Counted from the stretch's first letter, positions 21,085-34,019 are shown. The stretch: DNA of 64,000 nt from Urechis unicinctus (GCA_034190875.2 CM067356.1:66665635-66729634); one strand, 5' to 3'. The notes: generated by a model not told the origin, from the sequence alone. A program made the numbers and translations.

Positions 21085-21210
21085 GATTATTCCTCACAAC
21101 CATCCGCCATGTATAATAATATAAATAGGTTACGCGAAACCAAACACTACCGAACGCGTTCGTTGAATGAATTGACTTGAGTGCCTGTGCACTCGGGCAG
21201 CTTCAGTGAG
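21085..21210 (+). promoter_or_regulatory. Right end of viral-type block with TATA-like core, dispersed repeat
   Basis: A TATAATATAAATAGG core at about 21,113-21,127 is followed by GCGAAACC, ACTACCGAACG and GAGTGCCTGTGC. The same order (TATA-like ATATATACATATACGAGC, GCGAAACCCAACACCACCGAACG, GAGTGCCTGTGC) recurs at 45,073-45,142. It lies just upstream of the polymerase 5' end. The conserved spacing suggests a promoter or terminal region of the element. The match stops at about 21,205, where TIR-gene-like sequence begins. Confidence 0.55.
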
Positions 21211-21215
21211 CGCGT

Positions 21216-21480
21216 CTAAGGCGCCAATCGACGGCTATGTGGATCGATTTTGTATCCATTCGAAATAATCCATTTCATCCAGAACAAAAATTCTAGGTGG
21301 ACAACATCAATAAGAGTATTAAAACGGTCCAGTACATCCACCAATTTGGTGACAAAACGCGCTTCTTCAGCAAATACAACGTCAGCATCGTACCGCTTAA
21401 GGTAGTCGAAACTTGCAATGAAGCAGACGACAGGCTGGCAGATAACCGGACGCAGAATTCCTGTAAATCCGACTACAACT
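21216..21480 (-). pseudogene. Partial duplicate of the TIR-domain exon
   Basis: Minus-strand sequence closely follows the functional-looking exon at 28.7-28.98 kb. It shares the acceptor and start (TTTACAGGAATTC), RPVICQP, YDADVVFAEEARFVTKLVDV (against YDAVIVFAKEEAPFVTKLVDV in the long copy) and a degenerate ILVLDEMD region. About 50 bases near the start are deleted and later residues drift (stop in the distal part near 21,216). It ends where the viral-type block begins. It is a truncated, probably dead copy of one TIR-encoding exon. Confidence 0.7.
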
Positions 21481-21669
21481 ATTGTTAAACCGGTCTGGCG
21501 GAATGTTATGGAGAGGTTGCAGAGGTTTGATGGGTGTCCAAAATCGACCAAAAAAAGATACGTAATTTATGACGGCAACACTCGAAGGCTGATATGATCC
21601 GATATTCATTGACTGATTTGGGACAATATGCTTTATTTCCCTCACCGTGACGATGTTTAACATGTCATG

Positions 21670-22270
21670 GCGGAAGTTGATAAGTCACAATTGCCCCTTT
21701 TAAGACGTTTTGCATGCCTGTAACATGCTGTACTATTATGTAGATTAAACGTGGTCGTAGCAAGTGGGTCGAATATCACTGTGATCCGAAATCACTGGGC
21801 CGTAATAACCGTGGGCCCAACTCTCATGCAATTTTTCTGGGGTGCTGTCTGGGTGCACGGGATAGTTCGACTCTAATTGAGACACAACCTGCTCTATTTG
21901 GCGACCAGATACTGATATATCATGCCATATTTAAGAGTATAGGTCTTCATAAAGTGTCATAATACAGAATGATGATGTCGCAATAATTCATTATCGAAGA
22001 GGCTATTTTGGTAATCTCAAGGTGGATCAATGCATTACAAAACGATTTGCAATTATAGTACTCATGTAAGGGCAAAGAATCACATTCTTGTTGTCTTACC
22101 CAAGTTGCCTCGATACTACTATTCGATATGGAATATGTAAACTGAACAGAAGGACTGTCCATGTCGGCTGTGGTGCAAGAACTGTCTGTTAATTAAATGC
22201 ACAGAATGGGGAGAAGCTGTACCCCCCCCCCCCCTTACACACATTGTCCCCATTACGTACAGAAACATAG
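21670..22270. other. Intergenic, no gene recognised
   Basis: No supported ORF. A C-run occurs at about 22,225-22,235. A TCATGGCGGAAGT motif at 21,664-21,676 recurs at 49,920-49,932 (see findings). Confidence 0.4.
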
Positions 22271-23010
22271 AAGTAAAGTCTTATTCCATTTATTTCAATC
22301 ATCACTCAGAATAACAAAAACTTATAAATCATCACATAATTGTCATGTACATAAGCTAAAATAATTAGAAGGGTTCTTCATCGACATAAGCAATTATAGC
22401 TTTTGAGCTTGTGTCCTAGTAAATAGCAGCTGGGAAAGAGAGAACCTTACAACTTCAAACTTATCTGTGTTGAAGTGACTCTATTTACAGATTTTGTTCC
22501 ACTAAGTTGCAATTGGAAACCAGCTCCATTAACATTCTCTGCACTACGGAATTAGTTGAAGTGCATCCAGCCCTATTTCCACATCACTGGCTACGTCCTC
22601 AAACAACACCTCAGGATCTTCCTCTTGTAGCCGTTCTGTTACCCCTATGCTGCTCCCACCTGTGGGTCCACTACTGGAATGACTCACATCACCCACGCTC
22701 TGGTTTGTTGCATTGTCATAACCTACAGCACCATGCTGGTCTCCATCTACAGCTTCCGTCTGGTTAAATGCATTCGGGGGGTTCTGATGCATATCCATAT
22801 TTATTGAAGGAGGAGATGCATTCAGACCCTCTAAGACATCAGTGAGAGAAGGTATGGAAACGTCGGTAGATCCCCCGCTTGAAAAAGGTGTGATATCTGG
22901 TGAAGAGATGTTGGAAGGCGATGGATTAATTTCCGATGGTGGCCTGTCAGGGCAAACCAGTGCCAGATTAGGAAGGGGTGGGACAACGCAGGTTTGACGC
23001 TCGGTGCTTT
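22271..23010 (-). CDS. Ser/Pro/Asn-rich terminal exon with 3' UTR
   Basis: On the minus strand a clear acceptor (TTGTTGCAG at 23,011-23,019) opens a 155-codon frame from 23,010 to a stop at 22,544-22,546. The 3' sequence contains AATAAA on the minus strand at about 22,285-22,292. The peptide is low complexity and acidic at its end: LPNLALVCPDRPPSEINPSP, then SSPDITPFSSGG, a DVLEGLN helix and an EEDPEVLFEDVASDVEIGLD tail. No known domain. It could be the last coding exon of the TIR gene that begins 5 kb upstream on the same strand, with the satellite inside the intron. That link is inference; it may instead belong to an unrelated gene. Confidence 0.45.
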
Positions 23011-23299
23011 CTGCAACAACATGGCCAATATGCTTGTAAGTATGATGACAAAAATATGATAACTAATGGAACTAATAGCAAATGTTAGTGCTCCAATTCC
23101 AGATAATGCCAGCATAATAGAGACATGTAAGCTAGTGATGTGTTGTATATGATTTGCAAAACCAAATTATTAACCCAAAGCAGACTCAATCTGTGGAGGA
23201 TGCGGTTGATAGTCTGATGCCACCACTGGTGTGATGGAATTATACTAAATCCAAATGCAGACTTGCAACTAGAATTTGTCAATTGCAGTAGGATCTGCA

Positions 23300-26200
23300 T
23301 GCATAATACAACCAGTCTGGTGTGGTTACGGCTAGCAGGGTTAGATAGATGCTTCAATCTGGTGTGGTTATGACTAGCAGGGTTAGATGGATGCTTCAGT
23401 CTGGTATGGTTATGGCTAACAGGGTTAGATGGATTTTTCAGTCTGGTGTGGTTATGGCTAAGAGGATTAGATGGATGCTTCAGTCTGGTATGGTTATGGC
23501 TAACAGTGTTAGATGGATTTTTCAGTCTGGTGTGGTTATGGTTAGCAGGGTTAGATGGATTTTTCAGTCTGGTATGGTTATGGCTAGCAGGGTTAGATGG
23601 ATTTTTCAGTCTGGTGTGGCTATGGCTAGAAGGGTTAGATAGATGCTTCAATCTGGTGTGGTTATGGCTAGCAGGGTTAGATGGATTTTTCAGTCTGGTG
23701 TGTTTATGGCTAGCAGGGTTAGATGGATTTTTCAGTCTGGTGTGTTTATGGCTAGCAGGGTTAGATGGATGCTTCAGTCTGGTGTGGTTATGGCTAGCAG
23801 TGTTAGATGATTTTTTTCAGTCTGGTGTGGTTATGGCTAGCAGGGTTAGATAGATGGTTCAATCTGGTGTGGTTATGGCTAGCAGGGTTAGATGGATTTT
23901 TCAGTCTGGTGTGTTTATGGCTAGCAGGGTTAGATGGATTTTTCAGTCTGGTGTGTTTATGGCTAGCAGGGTTAGATGGATGCTTCAGTCTGGTGTGGTT
24001 ATGGCTAGCAGTGTTAGATGGATTTTTCAGTCTGGTGTGGTTATGGCTAGCAGGGTTAGATAGATGGTTCAATCTGGTATGGTTATGGCTAGCAGGGTTA
24101 GATGGATTTTTCAGTCTGGTGTGGTTATGGCTAGCAGGGTTAGATATATGCTTCAATCTGGTGTGGTTATGGCTAGCAGGGTTAGATGGATTTTTCAGTC
24201 TGGTGTGGTTATGGCTAGCAGGGTTAGATAGATGCTTCAATCTGGTGTGGTTATGGCTAGCAGGGTTAGATGGATTTTTCAGTCTGGTGTGGTTATGGCT
24301 CACAGGGTTGGATGGATGCTTCAATCAGGTGTAGTTATGGCTAGCAGGGTTAGATGGATTTTTCAGTCTGGTGTGGTTATGGCTAGCAGGGTTAGATAGA
24401 TGCTTCAATCTGGTGTGGTTATGACTAGCAGGGTTAGATGGATGCTTCAGTCTGGTATGGTTATGGCTAACAGGGTTAGATGGATTTTTCAGTCTGGTGT
24501 GGTTATGGCTAAGAGGATTAGATGGATGCTTCAGTCTGGTATGGTTATGGCTAACAGTGTTAGATGGATTTTTCAGTCTGGTGTGGTTATGGTTAGCAGG
24601 GTTAGATGGATTTTTCAGTCTGGTATGGTTATGGCTAGCAGGGTTAGATGGATTTTTCAGTCTGGTGTGGCTATGGCTAGAAGGGTTAGATAGATGCTTC
24701 AATCTGGTGTGGTTATGGCTAGCAGGGTTAGATGGATTTTTCAGTCTGGTGTGTTTATGGCTAGCAGGGTTAGATGGATTTTTCAGTCTGGTGTGTTTAT
24801 GGCTAGCAGGGTTAGATGGATGCTTCAGTCTGGTGTGGTTATGGCTAGCAGTGTTAGATGGATTTTTCAGTCTGGTGTGGTTATGGCTAGCAGGGTTAGA
24901 TAGATGGTTCAATCTGGTGTGGTTATGGCTAGCAGGGTTAGATGGATTTTTCAGTCTGGTGTGTTTATGGCTAGCAGGGTTAGATGGATTTTTCAGTCTG
25001 GTGTGTTTATGGCTAGCAGGGTTAGATGGATGCTTCAGTCTGGTGTGGTTATGGCTAGCAGTGTTAGATGGATTTTTCAGTCTGGTGTGGTTATGGCTAG
25101 CAGGGTTAGATAGATGGTTCAATCTGGTATGGTTATGGCTAGCAGGGTTAGATGGATTTTTCAGTCTGGTGTGGTTATGGCTAGCAGGGTTAGATATATG
25201 CTTCAATCTGGTGTGGTTATGGCTAGCAGGGTTAGATGGATTTTTCAGGCTGGTGTGGTTATGGCTAGCAGGGTTAGATAGATGCTTCAATCTGGTGTGG
25301 TTATGGCTAGCAGGGTTAGATGGATTTTTCAGTCTGGTGTGGTTATGGCTCACAGGGTTGGATGGATGCTTCAATCAGGTGTAGTTATGGCTAGCAGGGT
25401 TAGATGGATTTTTCAGTCTGGTGTGGTTATGGCTAGCAGGGTTAGATGGATGCTTCAGTCTGGTATGGTTATGGCTAGCAGGGTTAGATGGATGATTCAG
25501 TCTGGTGTGTTTATGGCTAGTAGGGTTAGATGGATGCTTCAGTCTGGTATGGTTATGGCTAGCAGGGTTAGATGGATTTTTCAGTCTGGTGTGGTTATGG
25601 CTAGCAGGGTTAGATGGATGCGTCAGTCTGGTATGGCTATGGCTAACAGGGTTAGATGGATTTTTCAGTCTGGTGTGGTTATGGCTAGCAGGGTTAGATG
25701 AATTTTTCAGTCTGGTATGGTTATGGCTAGCAGGGTTAGATGGATTTTTCAGTCTGGTGTGGTTACGGCTAGAAGAGTTAGATAGATGCTTCAATCTGGT
25801 GTGGTTATGGCTAGCAGGGTTAGATGGATTTTTCAGTCTGGTGTGTTTATGGCTAGCAGGGTTAGATGGATTTTTCAGTCTGGTGTGGTTATGGCTAGCA
25901 GGGTTAGATAGATGCTTCAGTCTGGTATGGTTATGGCTAGCAGGGTTAGATGGATTTTTCAGTCTGGTGTGGTTATGGCTAGCAGGGTTAGATAGATGCT
26001 TAAATCTGGTGTGGTTATGGCTAACAGGGTTAGATGGATTTTTCAGTCTGGTGTGGTTATGGCTAGCAGGGTTAGATGAATGCTTCAATCTGGTGTGGTT
26101 ATGGCTAGCAGGGTTAGATAGATGCTTCAATCTGGTGTGGTTATGACTAGCAGGGTTAGATGGATGCTTCAATCTGGTGTGGTTATGGCTAGCAGGGTTA

Positions 26201-27625
26201 GATAGATGCTTCAATCTGGTGTGGTTATGGCTAGCAGGGTTAGATGGATTTTTCAGTCTGGTGTGGTTATGGCTAGCAGGGTTAGATGGATGCTTCAGTC
26301 TGGTATGGTTATGGCTAGCAGGGTTAGATGGATGATTCAGTCTGGTGTGGTTATGGCTAGCAGGGTTAGATAGATGCTTCAATCTGGTGTGGTTATGGCT
26401 AGCAGGGTTAGACAGATACTTTAATCTGGTGTGGTTATGGCTAGCAGGGTTAGATGGATGCTTCAGTCTGGCATGGTTATGGCTAGCAGGATAATTTGGA
26501 TGCTTCAGTCTGGTGTGGTTATGGCTAGCAGAGTTAGATAGATGCTTCAATCTGGTGTGGTTATGGCTAGCAGGGTTAGATGGATTTTTCAGTCTGGTGT
26601 GGTTATGGCTAGCAGGGTTAGATAGATGCTTCAATCTGGTGTGGTTATGGCTAGCAGGGTTCGATAGATACTTTAATCTGGTGTGGTTATGGCTAGCAGG
26701 GTTAGATGGATGCTTCAGTCTGGTAGGGTTATGGCTAGCAGGATAATTTTGATGCATCAGTCTGGTGTGGTTATGGCTAGCAGGATTAGATGGATGCTTC
26801 AGTCTGGTGTGGTTATGGCTAACAGGGTTAGATCGATGCTTCTGTCTAGTGTGGTTATGGCTAGCAGGGTTAGATGGACGTTTTAGTCTGGTGTGGTTAT
26901 GGCTAGCAGGTTTTGATGGATGTTTCAGTCTGGTGTGATAATGACTAGCAGGGTTAGATGAATGCTTCAGTCTGGTGTGGTTATGGCTAGCAGGGTTAGA
27001 TGGATGCTTCAGTCTGGTATGGTTATGGCTAACAGTGTTAGATGGATTTTTCAGTCTGGTGTGGTTATGGTTAGCAGGGTTAGATGGATTTTTCAGTCTG
27101 GTATGGTTATGGCTAGCAGGGTTAGATGGATTTTTCAGTCTGGTGTGGCTATGGCTAGAAGGGTTAGATAGATGCTTCAATCTGGTGTGGTTATGGCTAG
27201 CAGGGTTAGATGGATTTTTCAGTCTGGTGTGTTTATGGCTAGCAGGGTTAGATGGATTTTTCAGTCTGGTGTGTTTATGGCTAGCAGGGTTAGATGGATG
27301 CTTCAGTCTGGTGTGGTTATGGCTAGCAGTGTTAGATGGATTTTTCAGTCTGGTGTGGTTATGGCTAGCAGGGTTAGATAGATGGTTCAATCTGGTATGG
27401 TTATGGCTAGCAGGGTTAGATGGATTTTTCAGTCTGGTGTGGTTATGGCTCACAGGGTTGGATGGATTTTTCAGTCTGGTGTGGTTATGGCTAGCAGGGT
27501 TAGATGAATGTTTCAGTCTGGTGTGGTTATGGCTAGCAGGGTTATATGGATTTTTCAGTCTGGTGTGGTAATGGCTAGCAGGGTTAGATGGATGCTTCAG
27601 TTCCCCGCATATTATATAATGCCCC
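23300..27625. repeat. Satellite array of 42-bp units, about 100 copies
   Basis: The unit consensus on the plus strand begins TCTGGTGTGGTTATGGCTAG, continues CAGGGTTAGATGGA and ends TTTTTCAG or TGCTTCAG. Because 42 is divisible by three, every frame without a stop stays open. This yields artificial ORFs up to 759 residues on the minus strand (14-residue unit around HTRLKHPSNPASHN) and Trp/Leu-rich ones on the plus strand. Higher-order structure is strong: a block of about 1,050 bp starting near 23,340 recurs about 1,051 bp later, and 210-bp (five-unit) sub-blocks recur at 24,694 and 24,904 and again near 27,172. I do not call the ORFs genes. Confidence 0.95.
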
Positions 27626-27890
27626 ACATCCCAGTTTAACATGAGTGTGGTCAATTATTAGATGGATGTTCATCTGCCAATCAAAGTACATACCATGGCA
27701 AACCATGTGTTGTCTGCTATATCTCGACTCCTGCGGAAGCCTTTCCATTGAAGAGTCTATGCTGGCCTGTAACAGCACATACAGTGATGGATAAACTCAT
27801 TTAATTGAGAAAATAAACTCCCCAAAATTATTGATGATTATTTGTGTTCGACCCGATTATAACCTTATAACCCGGGAAATGCAGCAGGTA
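27626..27890. other. Spacer between the 42-bp and 36-bp arrays
   Basis: Unique-looking sequence without a supported ORF; the 14-residue-repeat ORF on the minus strand starts inside it. Confidence 0.4.
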
Positions 27891-27893
27891 TGC

Positions 27894-28317
27894 TCAGCTT
27901 ACCAGTGCGGCCATAGGCTGCAGCATTGGTGAGCTTACCGGTGCAGCTATTGGCTGCAGCATTGGTGAGCATACCAGTGTGGCAATTGGCTGCAGCATTG
28001 GTGAGCTTACCGGTGCAGCATTGGTGAGCTTACCGGTGCGGCTATAGGCTGCAGCATTGGTGAGCATACCAGTGTGGCTATTGGCAGCAGCATTGGTGAG
28101 CTTACCTGTGCGGCTATAGGCTGCAGCATTAGTGAGCTTACCGGTGTGGCTATAGGCTGCAGCATTGGTGAGCTTATCGTTGCAGCTATAGGCTGCAGCA
28201 TTGGTGAGCTTACCAGTGCAGCTATTGGCTGCAGCATTGGTGAGCTTACCGGTACGGCTATTGGCTGCAGCATTAGTGAGCTTACCGGTGCGGATATAGG
28301 CTGCGGCATTGATGGAG
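27894..28317. repeat. 36-bp tandem repeat, about 11-12 copies
   Basis: Plus-strand unit GTGAGCTTACCGGTGCGGCT followed by ATAGGCTGCAGCATTG. On the minus strand it encodes 12-residue units (SSPMLQPIAAPV style) as the C-terminal tail of the TIR exon. A slightly short unit near 28,015-28,050 shifts frame. Nearly every minus-strand unit contains G|GTAAGC, a perfect splice-donor core. Confidence 0.9.
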
Positions 28318-28983
28318 AATTTATTCCTATCCATTCCCTCCTCTTTTCCTCATCTGTTTTCTCCCTTTCTTTTCTGTGATAAAGTAGGCTATTGAAATAA
28401 GTTCGAATATTTGTCAGGAATCGAGGGTGAAAATCATCACAAATGAGGTTTTCAACATCATCAACCTCTGTGAGTTGCCTGTCATTGGTAAGTATATTGG
28501 TGACATCAACTCCTTTGAACCTATCCAAAAATAGGTCAGGGTTGGCATCTCCTCGCAGTGGAAATATATTGCCTTTATTATTGTTCATTTCGTTTATCAA
28601 CACAGCATCCTTCTGCATCTGGGCCCATTTATCTCCCTTAAAACTCTTAGTACAATATACAAACACTGAGGTGCTGCGGTTTAAAGCTTCTGTGAACTGT
28701 GTAAATCGATTCTGTATCCAGTTGAGACAATCCATTTCATCCAGCACACAAATTCTTGGTGGACAACCATCCTCAAGAGTCACAAATTGTTCAAATACAT
28801 CCACCAATTTGGTGACAAAAGGTGCTTCTTCTTTAGCAAACACAATGACAGCATCGTATTGCTGGTCTTTCTGAATCTCAGTAGGGAAGTAGAAATCTTG
28901 CAACGAAGCAGACGACATCCTCAAGTGGTGATGAACGAAGCTGTTTTCTCCAAGAGGCTGACGGATAACCAGACACCGAATTC
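28007..28983 (-). CDS. TIR-domain protein exon with repeat-encoded tail
   Basis: The exon starts after an acceptor at 28,984-28,985 (TTATACAG). It reads IRCLVIRQPLGENSFVHHHL, then a TIR domain: box-1-like YDAVIVFAKEEAPFVTKLVD, core RICVLDEMDCLNWIQ, SVFVYCTKSFKGDKW and FPLRGDANPDLFLDRF. About 110 residues of charged linker follow (HRKEREKTDEEKRREW), then Pro/Ala repeat units to a stop at 28,007. TIR domains signal in innate immunity (Toll/TICAM/MyD88-type adaptors) or act as NADases. I see no obvious catalytic Glu context, so an adaptor-type role is the better guess. An earlier exon must supply the start. The shape resembles TICAM-like adaptors, but I am unsure. Confidence 0.65.
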
Positions 28984-28999
28984 CTGTATAAGCAAATTA

Positions 29000-30680
29000 T
29001 AAGCGATGTTTGAAAGGAGAAAATAATATTTGTGAAGCCAAGATATGAACCATCGTCAAGCTGAAAGAGTGGAGAATCACCTAAATTCCAATGATGTATC
29101 ACTGGCCATTTTGTTATTTTACAACAATATATGCTCTTATGTGATTTGTACATGTGGAGGACTGGTCCAAGGTGGTCTGGAATATTGTGTACAAATGGTA
29201 GAGGCGTCCAAGAACGTGAGCTTTTGTTACGATGAATGAATATAATCGTTGGAGGCTGTTACAAACGCTGAATAACCCATTGTGGGTGTACCAAACACCT
29301 GAAGGCGGATTTGATTCCATATTCACCCTGTCGGTTAAGTCACCAGGGCCAGATGTAGCCTCAAGACCAACAAAGACGGTATTTACCATTTGGAAGATGC
29401 AGCTTGGTTCAATTAAGCTAGCCATAGGTCCATAAGGAAATAGGCCCAATGGACATGGGGGAACTTGGCGAACAGTTTCAGAATCGGCCCATAATTGACC
29501 AAGTTTGTTAGGATTTTAGATAATTGCCAACCACAATTCAACCATTGTTCTTACCATCGCATGTACGGCGGGTGTTATTGGGCCTCGTACTTGAACGACG
29601 GGGTTTGTTTTTCACCTACAATCTGTACGACGGGTGTTTTTAGGGCTTCGTATTGTACGAAGGGGTATGTTTTTCTCTTCCCACCTGTATAACGGGTTGA
29701 ATATGCACACTTCCTATCAATCGTTGACAATACAAATGCATATCTTGTACGACGGGGTATGTTTTTTTGCCATTTTCACCTTGTACTACGGGTTATACAT
29801 TCGCATAATACCTTGTACGGTTGAAGATCTTATTTCCCATATAGGCTACCGACAGACTATTACCTTGTTTAAGAGAGAGCACAAAGGTTCCTGAAGTTGG
29901 TTAATAAGTGATAGCCAGTGGGTAGTCCCACTGGGTTCGACTGTAAATGAAACCCCACCCGACTCCCGGGGCTCGCATCGCACGGGAGGGGATAAAATAA
30001 CTTATATCCATTACATTTATTGAAGGGAGTCGTCCGAGAATTCTGCATTTATTTGGTTGAATGTTAAAATGGAGGTACCTTTGAAGAGTTCCGGTACGGC
30101 GGCCAAAGCAGTGGCGAGAGGTTAAAGCGGTGGTTATTGAGCAACCTTGACCTCCGATAAGTAGGTCGACCGGAAATAAGCAGTCCAGAAAGTGCTTGCT
30201 GATTTTGACAGCAGTGATTTCATTCTCTGAATTGAAGATGGTCGTCACTTCTCCTCTGACAGCATCCCCGCTGTTTACTACTTTCCCACCTTGTCTTCCG
30301 TATGGTTCAATTGCATGCAAGAATGATGGTAGGAAAATAATAGTAAGTTGAAGTTGGATGATAATTCCACCGAAATATCTAAACAATGAGGGATAACTTG
30401 AGATGACGTAAGGCAACCGGTAGCATCAGACTTAAAAGCCAGAGTTTTTACCATCCAGGAAAGAGTTCTGGGGGGCATGTTATCCCGCATTGCCATCAAA
30501 CTTCAAGTTACAGGTAAGTCTCGTTTAATTTTTTAATCCCACTGCCCTATCTAAACAAGAGGAATCCCATGAGAATTGAAAGTCTTTATGGTAAAACACA
30601 ATATACGACCAACAGTATGCGTTGAAAACAATAAAGTTTGATAATTGAACATACTTGTAAAACTTATCCCTAAGAGAGTA
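29000..30680. other. No confirmed gene; one unassigned minus ORF and a degenerate repeat
   Basis: A 111-codon minus frame (29,114-29,449, with GLEATSGPGDLTDRVNMES) is open but I cannot assign it. From 29,555 to 29,830 an irregular motif, TGTACGACGGG(G)T(A/G)T, recurs at least five times. Other ORFs at 29,901-30,416 show no family signature. Confidence 0.4.
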
Positions 30681-30689
30681 AATACATGT

Positions 30690-30808
30690 CTTATAGCTAT
30701 ATTTTTCTTCTTATATTTATATTTCTTGGTTATTCGTACTTATGCGCACTCCTTCGTATATAGGAATATTGTTGCTGCCTTGAGTTGCTTGAGTGGGGAC
30801 ACTAGCCA
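30690..30808 (+). repeat. Dispersed repeat R1, copy 1 (ends CACTAGCCAG)
   Basis: Shares with 41,645-41,786 the string CTTATAGCTATATTT, a TATTTC(T/C)TGGTTAT run, ACTCCTTCGTATATAG and TTGCTTGAGTGGGGACACTA then GCCAG. Matching stops exactly after GCCAG in both copies, so this is a defined repeat end. The inverse CTGGCTAGTG appears at 31,158-31,167. The sequence following copy 1 (30,809-31,157) is thus bracketed by an inverted repeat. It could be an LTR or a transposon end. Confidence 0.6.
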
Positions 30809-31199
30809 GAGAAAACACACGAGTCCAGGAGTTGAGTTCTTGTTGGTTTATTCGAGTTTAGCTTATTAGCTTTTTCTGGAATCTCGGTCAGAATCTTGTT
30901 CAGATACTTCGTCTCTTCGCTAGGTAGCTCTCCCTGAGTTCCGGCGAGACCAACTATTTTATTGGGGTTCCGGGCATTGGAACCCACTAACATCTGACCT
31001 CCCATTGGTTCAGGTATGGCCGGCCCTCTTTTTCAAAGGCCAAGACTCGACAGTCCACATGGGGCGTGGACTCGTAAAGTCATTGGTCGATGGGAACGGT
31101 ACCAGCCAAGTCTACTTATCAGGGTCACACCCCCGTCTTAAGGGCGGAGGTTGCCCCTGGCTAGTGTAAACATGTCGTGCTGATAAATGAAAAAGGGGG

Positions 31200-33000
<1,801 letters not shown>

Positions 33001-33021
33001 GAAAGAAGGTGCGTGTAGTCG

Positions 33022-33490
33022 ACGTTACTTATAGAAAGATTTTGTCTTATAATCTGCAAGCTTAGAGGTAAAATAATTGTTGAACATAATTGATAATATC
33101 ATAGTGTCAATTTGCGCTGTGCGCTGTTCGGAAGAAGACAATGGAAAAGGCTTCAAATAACTTAACCGGTACTCACAGTTGGTGTTGATTTCGTGCGATA
33201 GCGGAGGATTGAGACAAGCGTCCGTTGAGATAAGTGCCGTTGTAGCGGTGATGTGTTTAATTACTAGGCCCGTATTGTTATTGAGGTAGCTTTGTTGTAA
33301 TCGTATAGAGCCTGTGATTGTTGATAAGTGGACCATCTGATCAATGAGCTTATTGTATGGATGGATGTCAGAGGCGATGTGTCTGATGGCTTAGTAAACT
33401 TCGATAGTCCAGTTTTTGTATACAGGGTCGTAATTAGGTATCTTGAGACGATCTTTAATTGGAGTGGTCGAATCGAAGTCCAATCAAGCC
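33022..33490 (-). pseudogene. Unassigned ORF downstream of Ty3 pol (possible env-like or host remnant)
   Basis: A minus-strand frame reads IPNYDPVYKNWTIEVY, a TAA near 33,400, then HIASDIHPYNKLIDQMVHLS and on to a stop at 33,025. It lies in the same orientation as, and downstream of, the Ty3 pol remains, where some chromoviral-type elements carry an additional ORF. No fusion peptide or furin site was seen. Calling it env would be speculation. Confidence 0.25.
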
Positions 33491-34019
33491 GTTATAAAGC
33501 GTATGTAGGTTTAATTGCCAAGGGACTTGGATTGTTATCACTAACATTTAAGTTGTTGGTGTCAGTGGTCGTGAATGCAATTTAAATTTTCAACGGCTTG
33601 TCGGAGAGTCAGAGACGGTTTGAAATCAGGTTAAAACTAGCAGAGTGTCATGGGTTAATGGCTGGTAAATGTTGTCTGATTGGAATAATGGACGATATAT
33701 ATATATAGGGTGTGTGAAATAACGGTACAAAAAGGAATATACTTACAATACGAATGTAGACGTCCTGTTTTGGGGTAAATCGTACAAGATAATACAAATA
33801 ATAACATGACATTAAATGGGAATAATTTCTGAAAGGAAGAACACTCTGAAAATGAATAAATGAATAGATAAACATAAATTGGTAGATGAATAATCTGAAA
33901 ATGAATAGATGAGGATAGTTAAATATTAATTGGTAAATGGTGTATATATCGGTAAATGGTGTCACAAATTGGTAAATGTTATCATAAATTGGTAATGTTG
34001 TCATAAATCGGTAATGTGC

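Noticed and set aside
23300..27625. CRISPR array
   Set aside because: Units are contiguous without unique spacers, and the host is a eukaryote.
25375..27654. 759-codon minus-strand ORF of 14-residue repeats
   Set aside because: Open only because the 42-bp satellite unit is a multiple of three; the opposite strand is open as well, and there is no domain or conserved start.
29114..29449. 111-codon minus ORF as a coding exon of the TIR gene
   Set aside because: No splice sites linking it and no recognisable domain; left as unassigned.
29905..29990. Possible tRNA-like or SINE head (TAGCCAGTGGG and GGTTCGACTG)
   Set aside because: A- and B-like boxes are only about 12 bases apart and the B box is imperfect.
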